Source of the DNA: a virus
DNA length: 23,316 nucleotides
Direction: 5' to 3' (one strand)
IMG/VR virus record: IMGVR_UViG_3300017989_003100
Location: 1 to 23,316 of that record
Part shown: piece after piece, positions 7,207 to 13,280 of the stretch
Layout of the letters: every line of letters starts with the position of its first letter
Numbering within the stretch: position 1 is the first letter of the stretch
Notes under the pieces: generated by a model
Told to the model about the DNA's origin: nothing
Databases searched by the model: none
Seen by the model: only the letters and a program-made list of their open reading frames with translations
Translations under genes and position numbers: made by a program

Positions 7207-8517
7207 ATGAGCGGTGAAATGACAAAAAAAGAGAAGGATGATGTTGTTATAGACATCAGAAGTATTATACAGAATTCAGATAACGCAGCTAGACTCACAG
7301 CGAAATGGCATGTAGAGAATATATTCGGTATGTACTTGAGGCCTATCGTTCTTCAGTGGATTCTTGGGGCGAATATAATTCCGTTTCAAACTGTAACGGA
7401 AATAGCCGGTGAGCCCGGCACAATGAAGACGACGCTCACTTACGAAATCATGAAATGGTGTTTGGAAGATCAGGCATGGATTTCATTTATTGACACAGAG
7501 CATAAGACATCGGCTTCAATGATTTCGTCATTTTTGAAGGCGCATCTCGATAGCATCAGGTATCATAATTGCTATCATACGGCCGATTGGCAAAATAAGA
7601 TTATGGGGGAAGTTCTTCAATACAAGAAGGCGATTGCTGAAGTAATTGATGGGACCGATCTTAATGTTCCTTTCCTGCTTTGTATTGACAGTCTATATGG
7701 TTCCCAATCGAAACAGACTGTAGATAAACTTAACAAGGAAGGTGATGTCTCAGGAGCGTTCGCGGCTAACGTTGCGAAGGATATTTCACAATTCATGCCA
7801 TCCTTAAAGGGCACTCTTGAAGATAGTTGGTATATGATCGTATTTACCAACCACCTTAAAGAAGTCGGAATCGCTGGGCCTCAAATGCCGGGTATGCCTA
7901 AGAAGAAAGACACTCCTGGCGGGTTTTCCCCCAAGTTCCATGCTTCATATAGGCTACAAATAAGAAATCACGGTGACGTTAAGCGGTACGGCAACAAGAT
8001 TGTCACAGGCAAGATTTTGAGTATACGTCCTATCAAAAACGCCCACGGGCCGAGTAACCAAGATATCACTGTGGAAGTGGCTTGGAAGCGGCAGTTTGAT
8101 GAAGATACACAGGGCGTAAGACAGGATACTAGGTTTATGTGGCAAGAGGCGTTAGTTGATCTTGTAGAGAAACTAATTCCTCATGGCGATTTTAAGCCAC
8201 TTAAAGAATTTACCGGCCTCAAGAAACGTAAGAATAAATATGTTCTTGAAAGCCTATCTGAAGATGAAATGACAAAACGAGAGGCCGGCGCGTTACTGCA
8301 ATCTTCAGAAAATTTAGAAAAAATGCAGAATATGCTGGCAATTGAGAGGCGACAAGTATATATTGGTGGGAGGATTATGAATCAAGATGAATACTTCAGG
8401 ATCAAGAGTTCAGGCGTTCCTGGCTCGGACGAAGGTGAAGGAGTTTACGGAGACGAAGACGAAAGCGGAGAGGCAAACTTCGACTTCGATGAGGAAGAGA
8501 TTCCCGACATTGAGTAG
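7207..8517 (+). CDS. RecA/UvsX-like recombinase
   Basis: 436 residues. Walker A GEPGTMKT lies at about residues 68-75, a FIDTEHK strand near 98 (the RecA glutamate region), and Walker B FLLCIDS near 155. Then come an SQ-x-K stretch and a TNHLKE segment near 215, in the order found in RecA/UvsX ATPases. The C-terminus is strongly acidic (EGVYGDEDESGE to DFDEEEIPDIE), as in RecA tails that modulate DNA binding. It would form filaments on single-stranded DNA for recombination-dependent replication and repair, working with the upstream SSB-like protein. ATG 7207 directly abuts the terminator T-tract. ATG 7219, preceded by a weak GGTG, is an alternative. With no SD at 7207, either leaderless-type initiation or the 7219 start is likely. 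Confidence 0.82.
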   Translation: MSGEMTKKEKDDVVIDIRSIIQNSDNAARLTAKWHVENIFGMYLRPIVLQWILGANIIPFQTVTEIAGEPGTMKTTLTYEIMKWCLEDQAWISFIDTEHKTSASMISSFLKAHLDSIRYHNCYHTADWQNKIMGEVLQYKKAIAEVIDGTDLNVPFLLCIDSLYGSQSKQTVDKLNKEGDVSGAFAANVAKDISQFMPSLKGTLEDSWYMIVFTNHLKEVGIAGPQMPGMPKKKDTPGGFSPKFHASYRLQIRNHGDVKRYGNKIVTGKILSIRPIKNAHGPSNQDITVEVAWKRQFDEDTQGVRQDTRFMWQEALVDLVEKLIPHGDFKPLKEFTGLKKRKNKYVLESLSEDEMTKREAGALLQSSENLEKMQNMLAIERRQVYIGGRIMNQDEYFRIKSSGVPGSDEGEGVYGDEDESGEANFDFDEEEIPDIE

Positions 8518-8530
8518 GGAGCAATGTATT

Positions 8531-8836
8531 TTGAAGTTGGACGACTTCTTTGGGAATGAAAACGCCGTTCAGTTTGCCGATTTACATCGCGCTATCAAAC
8601 TTACACGAGATTTAAAATCGATACTCGAAGAAGTTCCATATCTAAAGTTGTTAGAGGAAAATTGCCACGCAGTGGTAGTAAGATGCCCAGCAGGAGATAC
8701 ATTTATAATACATGCTCTATGCCCAGATGAACATAAAGGACTTTGTAAATGGTATTTGAGGCTAATGCATGGATCGAACACATATTATCTTGAACCTCTT
8801 TCGCAATTTATCCAAGAAAACTTTAGAGAGGAATAA
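8531..8836 (+). CDS. Protein of unknown function
   Basis: About 101 residues starting at TTG 8531, preceded by TAGGGAGC at spacing 7; the open frame upstream overlaps the recombinase gene and is probably not used. The protein begins LKLDDFFGNENAVQFADLHR. A mixed alpha/beta core carries two cysteines (VVVRCPAGDTFIIHALCP) and a C-terminal helix (LSQFIQENFREE). No motif is recognised. Its position between recombinase and HTH-like genes suggests a DNA-metabolism accessory, which is inference only. Confidence 0.55.
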   Translation: MKLDDFFGNENAVQFADLHRAIKLTRDLKSILEEVPYLKLLEENCHAVVVRCPAGDTFIIHALCPDEHKGLCKWYLRLMHGSNTYYLEPLSQFIQENFREE

Positions 8837-8840
8837 CAAG

Positions 8841-9623
8841 GTGGCGCGTAGACGTAGAACAGAAACAGTTGAAGCCGAGGCTATTGAAATCGTACAGACG
8901 ACCACTCCAGAAACAATGGATGGAGTTACTGAAACAGAAGTGGTTGAAGAGCCTCAGACTGAGGAAATCGCCCTTACGCCAGAACAGATTGATGAAAACT
9001 GGCAGCAGCTAAAGACTAGAGCGGCTGAAATTCTCAATCGAGGTAAGAGACATCTAATCGAGATGTACAGAGATATGGGAACGCTAGTGATGGAACTTCG
9101 TGACGCTGGAGAAATTCGTTACGGAGCCCACAATGTCGATGATCTAGCAGACGAACTAGGTATTAAAAAGCATACATTGTTATATGCCGAAAGATTCTGT
9201 CGGCTGATTGATGATGAAGAATATCAGCATATGATTGAGTCTGATAACGTCCCAGCTTGGAGAGGAATTCAGGCTCTAATCTCAGCTAGTGACGAAGCTA
9301 GATCAGAATTACTTGCGCCGTACATCGAAGGAGAGTATAATTCAGAAGAGTTGCGGGAACAGATCCGTAACTTTGCTGATGATGAGGATGAGCCGGAAGT
9401 ACGAGAAGAGAGAACTAATGACGCGCCGGATGTAGCCTCTTCTAGATTAAGAGCGGCTGTAAGATCACTAGATACGTGTCTTCAGACCCTACAAGATCTT
9501 GAAGAGAACATCGATCATATTATCACTAATTCAGATGATTACGGTGATCTTTATTATCAATTTTTGTCCCGTTTAGCGGATGTCGGAAACAGGATTGATG
9601 CTATCACAGTCCAAGCAGAGTAA
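8841..9623 (+). CDS. HTH-containing, probable DNA-binding protein
   Basis: 260 residues from GTG 8841, with GAGGAA about 9 bases upstream. An Arg-rich start (VARRRR) precedes an acidic, Thr/Glu-rich disordered stretch to about residue 55. A helical region with a probable helix-turn-helix follows (residues about 98-120: VDDLADELGIKKHTLLYAERFC). The section from about 185 is acidic, then comes a C-terminal coiled coil (SLDTCLQTLQDLEENIDHI). The layout resembles plasmid and phage proteins built around a short HTH, such as DUF3102-type or KfrA-like regulators. PRTRC cassettes include a ParB-related gene, but this protein shows no ParB motif. Confidence 0.55.
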   Translation: MARRRRTETVEAEAIEIVQTTTPETMDGVTETEVVEEPQTEEIALTPEQIDENWQQLKTRAAEILNRGKRHLIEMYRDMGTLVMELRDAGEIRYGAHNVDDLADELGIKKHTLLYAERFCRLIDDEEYQHMIESDNVPAWRGIQALISASDEARSELLAPYIEGEYNSEELREQIRNFADDEDEPEVREERTNDAPDVASSRLRAAVRSLDTCLQTLQDLEENIDHIITNSDDYGDLYYQFLSRLADVGNRIDAITVQAE

Positions 9624-9636
9624 GCCTAGAGAGCTG

Positions 9637-9930
9637 ATGTTTGACTGTTATATCGTAGGCAAGGTGCCGGGATATGGCCAGGGCTATTATGTCCTGGCCT
9701 TTCGTTACAACCCAACCCCCGGCAGGATAACAATGATAAATAGTCAGGGACAAGAGTTTTCTATTGTGCCAGAAGTTCTTAAAATTCGAAGTGTGGCAAA
9801 CTCTGGTGGTAAACAAAAAGCGGAAATGCGAGATACAGGAGTTTGGATAAAGAATGACAATGGCAATTGGTGGTGTTGGTGTCGTGTCGAGAAAGAAAAA
9901 GTCGAAAGTGAGAAATTGCCTGAAATGTGA
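9637..9930 (+). CDS. Protein of unknown function
   Basis: 97 residues from ATG 9637 (MFDCYIVGKVPGYGQGYYV). It appears rich in beta strands, with a Trp/Cys cluster near the C-terminus (GNWWCWCRVEKEKVE). GAGAG lies a few bases upstream. The same frame could start at 9580 inside the previous gene, but that has no SD support. A strong hairpin (9676-9699) lies in the first quarter of the gene. No family recognised. Confidence 0.5.
   Translation: MFDCYIVGKVPGYGQGYYVLAFRYNPTPGRITMINSQGQEFSIVPEVLKIRSVANSGGKQKAEMRDTGVWIKNDNGNWWCWCRVEKEKVESEKLPEM
9676..9704 (+). promoter_or_regulatory. Intragenic terminator-like hairpin
   Basis: GGCCAGG (9676-9682) pairs perfectly with CCTGGCC (9693-9699) around a ten-base loop, followed by TTTCG. 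The same GGCCTTTC ending occurs after the hairpins at 7170 and 12696. It could attenuate transcription or act as an RNA-processing site. The T-tract is too short for confident termination. Confidence 0.4.
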
Positions 9931-10045
9931 TAAGCCGTTTATCACTCGCGACTTTTTTCTGTGTAAATCATGTAGACGTAAGAATGAAAGCGTCTATGAG
10001 CCAAAGAGGTATAGAATCTGTGCAGATGAAACGGATTCAGAATGA
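9884..10045 (+). CDS. Small zinc-finger protein
   Basis: A basic N-terminus (SRKKKSKVR) is followed by CLKC, PF, then CKSC 12 residues later: a CxxC...CxxC treble-clef or ribbon finger of the type common in small phage proteins (pattern C-x2-C-x-K-x-F...C-x2-C). About 53 residues from GTG 9884, or 63 from ATG 9854; the SD is weak for both. It overlaps the previous gene by about 47 bases and the possible upstream starts of the next. It probably binds zinc and nucleic acid or a protein partner. Confidence 0.6.
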   Translation: MSRKKKSKVRNCLKCDKPFITRDFFLCKSCRRKNESVYEPKRYRICADETDSE

Positions 10046-10799
10046 TAGCTTAACGACGTTAGATTTGGATAATGACGTTCAAAAGGCTATTAATAAGGTA
10101 AACCGTAGCTTTAGAACGTCCTTAACCTTATACCGAAAGCTAAAGTCGCTATACGCAGATTATGTCGCAGGAGAGTGTGAGGAAGAGGCTGTCGCAGATC
10201 TTGCTTGCGAGCTTCTTGAAATTAGCCGTACTATGTATCATACGTATATGATGGTCGCTGATAAAGATACATATCCGGCATGGCTGTGGAAGCTCGTTGC
10301 TCATAGAAAACACCTCCAATACGATATAATTCAGCCGATATTCCAAACTCAGTTATTTCCAGAGTTTGCTATAGCGGAAGTGATATTTTATAGGAACCAC
10401 CCAAGAAGGCATTACTTTAATTTCCTTACTGGGTTGCCCGCTTTAGAGTCATTCGATCCGGGAAACACTGATATTCTCAAAGTATTGTCTGCCCGCAGAG
10501 TTGATAATTTCCGCTTACTTACGGGATGTAGAGTATTAATATTTGTAGGAACCGGACTTTGTGCCGGCTTCTATGGGCTAAAAAAAGCAGCTGAGAAAGA
10601 GATGTTTGAAGACTATATACAGCTTACTCCGACGCTAGAAACTTGGAATAGAGGCATTATTCGAAGTAGGTATGAGTGTATTATTACAAACCGTAATTCG
10701 AATGATTGTATCTCTTGTCCCGAAGAGTTTGCGCGTAGTTGTAAGCATTCTCTTGTGCCTTGGAAGGAGAGATTAAGTGTCTGTAAATATACGACCTAA
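10023..10799 (+). CDS. Protein of unknown function with Cys-rich end
   Basis: About 258 residues from ATG 10023; in-frame ATGs at 9984 and 9993 are possible starts, and none has a strong SD. The N-terminal half is helical (VQKAINKVNRSFRTSLTLYRKL), then mixed alpha/beta with many aromatics. The C-terminal 50 residues hold five cysteines and a histidine (ECIITNRNSND, CISC, CKHS, SVCK), compatible with a metal site. It overlaps the next gene by 23 bases. No family recognised. Confidence 0.55.
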   Translation, partial: QMKRIQNDSLTTLDLDNDVQKAINKVNRSFRTSLTLYRKLKSLYADYVAGECEEEAVADLACELLEISRTMYHTYMMVADKDTYPAWLWKLVAHRKHLQYDIIQPIFQTQLFPEFAIAEVIFYRNHPRRHYFNFLTGLPALESFDPGNTDILKVLSARRVDNFRLLTGCRVLIFVGTGLCAGFYGLKKAAEKEMFEDYIQLTPTLETWNRGIIRSRYECIITNRNSNDCISCPEEFARSCKHSLVPWKERLSVCKYTT

Positions 10800-11106
10800 T
10801 ACTCAATCACAGTGGTATGCGCCATCTCGTGATCTTTGTCGAGTACTTCCGCATGTATTAGCGAAGTCTCTAAAGGATATTGGTGCAAATGACCCTTTTC
10901 AGGCCACTGTGGCTTGGGCAGCAAATAAGGCTACGATGGGCGAGAATGGCTCATCGTATTTATTAGAACACTTATCTGATGCGGATATACAGCGTCTAGC
11001 TGTTAGGTTCCTCATCAACATATTGGATTTTTATGAACAATCAGTTGACAGTCCTGTAAGAGAAGAGGTGAAAGGCCGTGTCGACAAACTCGGGCAGCTC
11101 AAATAG
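10777..11106 (+). CDS. Protein of unknown function
   Basis: 109 residues from GTG 10777, with GGAGAG 5-6 bases upstream. It appears largely helical (LCRVLPHVLAKSLKDIG, DADIQRLAVRFLINILDFYEQ). It overlaps the genes on both sides, as is typical for this run of small genes. No motif, membrane segment or signal peptide is seen. Confidence 0.6.
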   Translation: MSVNIRPNTQSQWYAPSRDLCRVLPHVLAKSLKDIGANDPFQATVAWAANKATMGENGSSYLLEHLSDADIQRLAVRFLINILDFYEQSVDSPVREEVKGRVDKLGQLK

Positions 11107-11302
11107 CGTTGCCCCAGACAAACTCACTAGAGTTGTCATTATTACTTTGATACTATTTGTATTTGCTTCGATGTCAGGCGTACAGTTTTTATTCTTTCCA
11201 ATTTGGTTATTGACGTTGGCGGCCGCTATTTTACCGCCTGCGGAAAATGACACAGTTGAAAAGATTCAATCTACTTGTCGATATATCTATTTTGGGGAAT
11301 AG
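11078..11302 (+). CDS. Small membrane protein
   Basis: 74 residues from GTG 11078, with GAGGTG upstream inside the preceding gene. A polar N-terminus of about 17 residues leads into two adjacent hydrophobic segments (VVIITLILFVFASMSGV and FLFFPIWLLTLAAAILPP), long enough for a helical hairpin in the membrane. A short polar tail follows. Size and topology would suit a holin, but no lysin is nearby, so function is unknown. Confidence 0.6.
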   Translation: MSTNSGSSNSVAPDKLTRVVIITLILFVFASMSGVQFLFFPIWLLTLAAAILPPAENDTVEKIQSTCRYIYFGE

Positions 11303-11303
11303 A

Positions 11304-11591
11304 ATGGTTGTTTTACTCTGTTTTTCCGAACAACCAAGCTCCGAATTTTTAGAGTCGTGTCGAGCAAAATACCCTAATCGTTTGCGTAGCGTGGGGAACA
11401 TCGAGAATATTGCTGCGGAAGAGCCCACGTTCAATCGAAGGGTCGCATCAGCATTAAACAAGCTAGGAAAAGATTGGATCGGATATATCGTAGTATCAGA
11501 TCTAGAAAGAGATGTAATCGCGGATGTTTCTAATAACACTTGTTCTGTAATGGTGATCGATGATCTCCGTGGCAAAAGCCGACCAAGGTAA
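11304..11591 (+). CDS. Protein of unknown function
   Basis: 95 residues from ATG 11304, preceded by GGGGA; the upstream in-frame start at 11247 overlaps the membrane-protein gene and is less likely. It reads as alpha/beta (MVVLLCFSEQ, then WIGYIVVSDLERDVIADV and CSVMVIDDL) and ends basic. The pattern of short hydrophobic strands might be a small Rossmann-like fold, but no motif confirms this. Confidence 0.5.
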   Translation: MVVLLCFSEQPSSEFLESCRAKYPNRLRSVGNIENIAAEEPTFNRRVASALNKLGKDWIGYIVVSDLERDVIADVSNNTCSVMVIDDLRGKSRPR

Positions 11592-12057
11592 AATAACCAT
11601 CGCTGATGGTAATCTTGGAGAGCAATTTGACGTGGAGATAGACTTTCCTTATGATTTTTCTACGACTCTCGCTGGAGACGGATGGGTCGAATGTGGCGGG
11701 TTATGGACAAAGCCTTCGATTTCATCGTTACGGAATATATGTTGTAGCCCCGTAGCTGTGACAGGGATTGTCCAGAATGTCCTACTTCATCGAGAACCGA
11801 TATGTCTTCTAGAAGACACAGAAGAAAAGGTATTTGTGCAAACTTGTATTATGTATCACATTTACCCTTTCGTTGTGTTTACATTACTAGCTGGGTATAG
11901 ATACACAAGATGCCAGCGGAATATTCTAGAAGATCTTAATCTTCCATTTAACGTAAAATACATCGGCCACTATCTGTCTCGGTCTGAGGCAATAGAAGCG
12001 AGTGTAGACTTGGTTGAGGGATTATGGGATGACGGACTTCTCAGAGTTACCATTTGA
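11560..12057 (+). CDS. Protein of unknown function
   Basis: 165 residues from ATG 11560 (GTG 11569 is possible). Beta-rich N-terminus (KITIADGNLGEQFDVEIDF), several cysteines (CGGLW, NICCSP, YTRCQR) and a hydrophobic stretch near residues 95-112 (CIMYHIYPFVVFTLLAGY) that could insert in a membrane or be a buried core. It overlaps both neighbours by about 30 bases. No family recognised. Confidence 0.55.
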   Translation: MISVAKADQGKITIADGNLGEQFDVEIDFPYDFSTTLAGDGWVECGGLWTKPSISSLRNICCSPVAVTGIVQNVLLHREPICLLEDTEEKVFVQTCIMYHIYPFVVFTLLAGYRYTRCQRNILEDLNLPFNVKYIGHYLSRSEAIEASVDLVEGLWDDGLLRVTI

Positions 12058-12331
12058 AACATATAGCTTTGACCAAGCTACTTTACGTATAGGAGAAGAC
12101 AGCTTCGATATAGGTACGGCTGTGATTGAGAGATTAGATTCTATGATGTATAGCATCTCTTGGTCAGTTTCTTTGCCAGAAGTTGTGTCCTCCACTGGGA
12201 TTACGCCAGTTTCGCTAATTGCTGATGATTATGAGATAGTGTTAATAAATTCCATTATTCGGTCAAAGAGCGCTATAGGGACAATGATTAGGAAAAAGCA
12301 AAATGCGGTTATTCAATCGAGGTCGCAATGA
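12029..12331 (+). CDS. Protein of unknown function
   Basis: 100 residues from ATG 12029, with GAGG eight bases upstream; the in-frame TTG at 12014 is less likely. Beta-rich (TYSFDQATLRIGEDSFDIG, MYSISWSVSLPEVVSS) with a basic C-terminus. It overlaps the genes on both sides. No recognisable motif. Confidence 0.5.
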   Translation: MTDFSELPFETYSFDQATLRIGEDSFDIGTAVIERLDSMMYSISWSVSLPEVVSSTGITPVSLIADDYEIVLINSIIRSKSAIGTMIRKKQNAVIQSRSQ

Positions 12332-12620
12332 GGCGGTTATGGTGCTTCTGTATAAGAAGCACCCGATATTTGCCTTTATACTCGGAGAGAAAGAATACGC
12401 TATTGTAAGACTTACTCAGTATATAGAGCAACCTACAGAGGCGCTTAAGAAGATTGAAGACAATAGTAATATTGCCATGTTAGCCACAATTATAGGTAAT
12501 AGTAACCCGGTGAGCAGATTTAGTAACGATACGCCGCTATTACCTAAATATACTTGGCTAGAAGGGCTTAATGAGGTACATGATCCAGATGGCGACTTCC
12601 AAGTCTATACAGTTAAGTAA
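12303..12620 (+). CDS. Protein of unknown function
   Basis: 105 residues from ATG 12303 (MRLFNRGRNEAV). A hydrophobic strand-rich start (VMVLLYKKHPIFAFILGEKEYAIV) is followed by a helix (EQPTEALKKIEDNSNIAMLATI). It overlaps the previous and next genes by about 30 bases each. No family recognised. Confidence 0.5.
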   Translation: MRLFNRGRNEAVMVLLYKKHPIFAFILGEKEYAIVRLTQYIEQPTEALKKIEDNSNIAMLATIIGNSNPVSRFSNDTPLLPKYTWLEGLNEVHDPDGDFQVYTVK

Positions 12621-12891
12621 AATACGAGAGTTGGAAAATGAGACGGCATATTTCTACGCGGAAATGTACCGAGCGGCTCAGATAAAGAAGAATTTCCTGC
12701 GGTGTGTGTCGCGGGCGCACACCGCAGGCCTTTCTATTCGTGAAATAGCTGCGGTATTAAATATTAATAAGGACACTGTCCATAGGATGATAAAAGCCGC
12801 GGATAACTCTGTGGAGTGGTTTTTTATTCCTATGGCCCAAACAAGAGGAATGCCGAATGATATATCTGATATCGACTCCGACTTGCGCTAA
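12589..12891 (+). CDS. Helix-turn-helix DNA-binding protein
   Basis: 100 residues from ATG 12589 (in-frame ATGs at 12571 and 12580 are less well placed after AGG). A clear HTH spans about residues 44-66: AGLSIREIAAVLNINKDTVH, then RMIKA. This matches resolvase/LuxR-type recognition helices. An N-terminal helix rich in Glu and Lys may dimerise. As the only clear small HTH in this region, it is a candidate reader of the nearby 16-bp palindrome or the GACTAGTC dyad, which is inference. A very stable hairpin overlaps the codons just before the HTH. Confidence 0.7.
   Translation: MATSKSIQLSKIRELENETAYFYAEMYRAAQIKKNFLRCVSRAHTAGLSIREIAAVLNINKDTVHRMIKAADNSVEWFFIPMAQTRGMPNDISDIDSDLR
12696..12734 (+). 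promoter_or_regulatory. Very stable intragenic hairpin
   Basis: CCTGCGGTGTG (12696-12706) pairs perfectly with CACACCGCAGG (12718-12728). Two further pairs are possible inside, leaving a loop of about seven bases; CCTTTC follows. It is markedly GC-rich for this genome and sits within the HTH gene. It may be an attenuator or an RNase-processed boundary ahead of the glutaredoxin and nrdD genes. Confidence 0.5.
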
Positions 12892-13120
12892 GTGCAAGGT
12901 CGCAAAAAAGCTTATTGAAGATAATAAATTAAGTATTATTGTCACTAATGCTCTTGAAGATACTAGAGCAGCGGCGTGGATGTCATTCTTGGGTATTTCC
13001 ACGGTCCCGGTATTAGTAAGTTACACGGATGGGGCCCCAAAACTCATATCCAGAAATGAAAACGAAATTATGGAAATATTGGAAAGCTCAGTATTAAGTA
13101 AAAAGGCGACGAATAGTTGA
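12857..13120 (+). CDS. Glutaredoxin/NrdH-like thiol protein
   Basis: 87 residues. A beta strand (MIYLIST) is followed by the redox motif CAKC (PTCAKCKVAKKLI), then helix-strand-helix and the cis-proline segment STVPVLVSY typical of the thioredoxin fold. Small glutaredoxins supply electrons to ribonucleotide reductases, and the next gene is a reductase. However, class III NrdD normally takes electrons from formate or, in some subtypes, from thioredoxin-type proteins. The thiol protein may therefore identify which NrdD subtype this is. It starts at an ATG inside the HTH gene. The stop lies inside palindrome copy 2. Confidence 0.75.
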   Translation: MIYLISTPTCAKCKVAKKLIEDNKLSIIVTNALEDTRAAAWMSFLGISTVPVLVSYTDGAPKLISRNENEIMEILESSVLSKKATNS

Positions 13121-13131
13121 GCGCGCTCAAC
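13116..13131 (+). repeat. Palindrome copy 2, GTTGAGCGCGCTCAAC
   Basis: Identical to the copies at 5326 and 22060. Here it contains the TGA stop of the glutaredoxin-like gene (13118-13120), and CATT follows as in the other copies. It lies about 85 bases before a promoter-like sequence for nrdD. Confidence 0.9.
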
Positions 13132-13216
13132 ATTGTTTGAAACCACCAAATTCACATGTTTTGGTCTTTCATAACGTCAGAAATAACAAGGCTTTACATC
13201 AGATTTGAAATGATTT

Positions 13217-13255
13217 TTGATATGGGAAAATGTTGTGCTATTATAACGACTAGTC
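13217..13255 (+). promoter_or_regulatory. Promoter for nrdD with adjacent 8-bp palindrome
   Basis: TTGATA (13217-13222), a 16-base spacer and TATTAT (13239-13244; TATAAC at 13242 is an alternative -10) lie in the longest spacer between protein genes outside the RNA cluster. A perfect 8-bp palindrome GACTAGTC (13248-13255) covers the expected start of transcription and could be an operator. The leader then carries AAAGGAGAG before ATG 13281. A hairpin ACCAAA...TTTGGT lies upstream, near 13145-13166. Confidence 0.55.
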
Positions 13256-13280
13256 ACCTACACATCGAAAGGAGAGCAGC

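Noticed and set aside
8841-9623. ParB-like member of a PRTRC cassette
   Set aside because: It has an HTH but no ParB GERR-type or nuclease motif, and lies 7 kb from the ubiquitin-like genes.
11078-11302. Holin
   Set aside because: Two hydrophobic segments fit, but no endolysin or other lysis gene is in the window, so it is left as a membrane protein.
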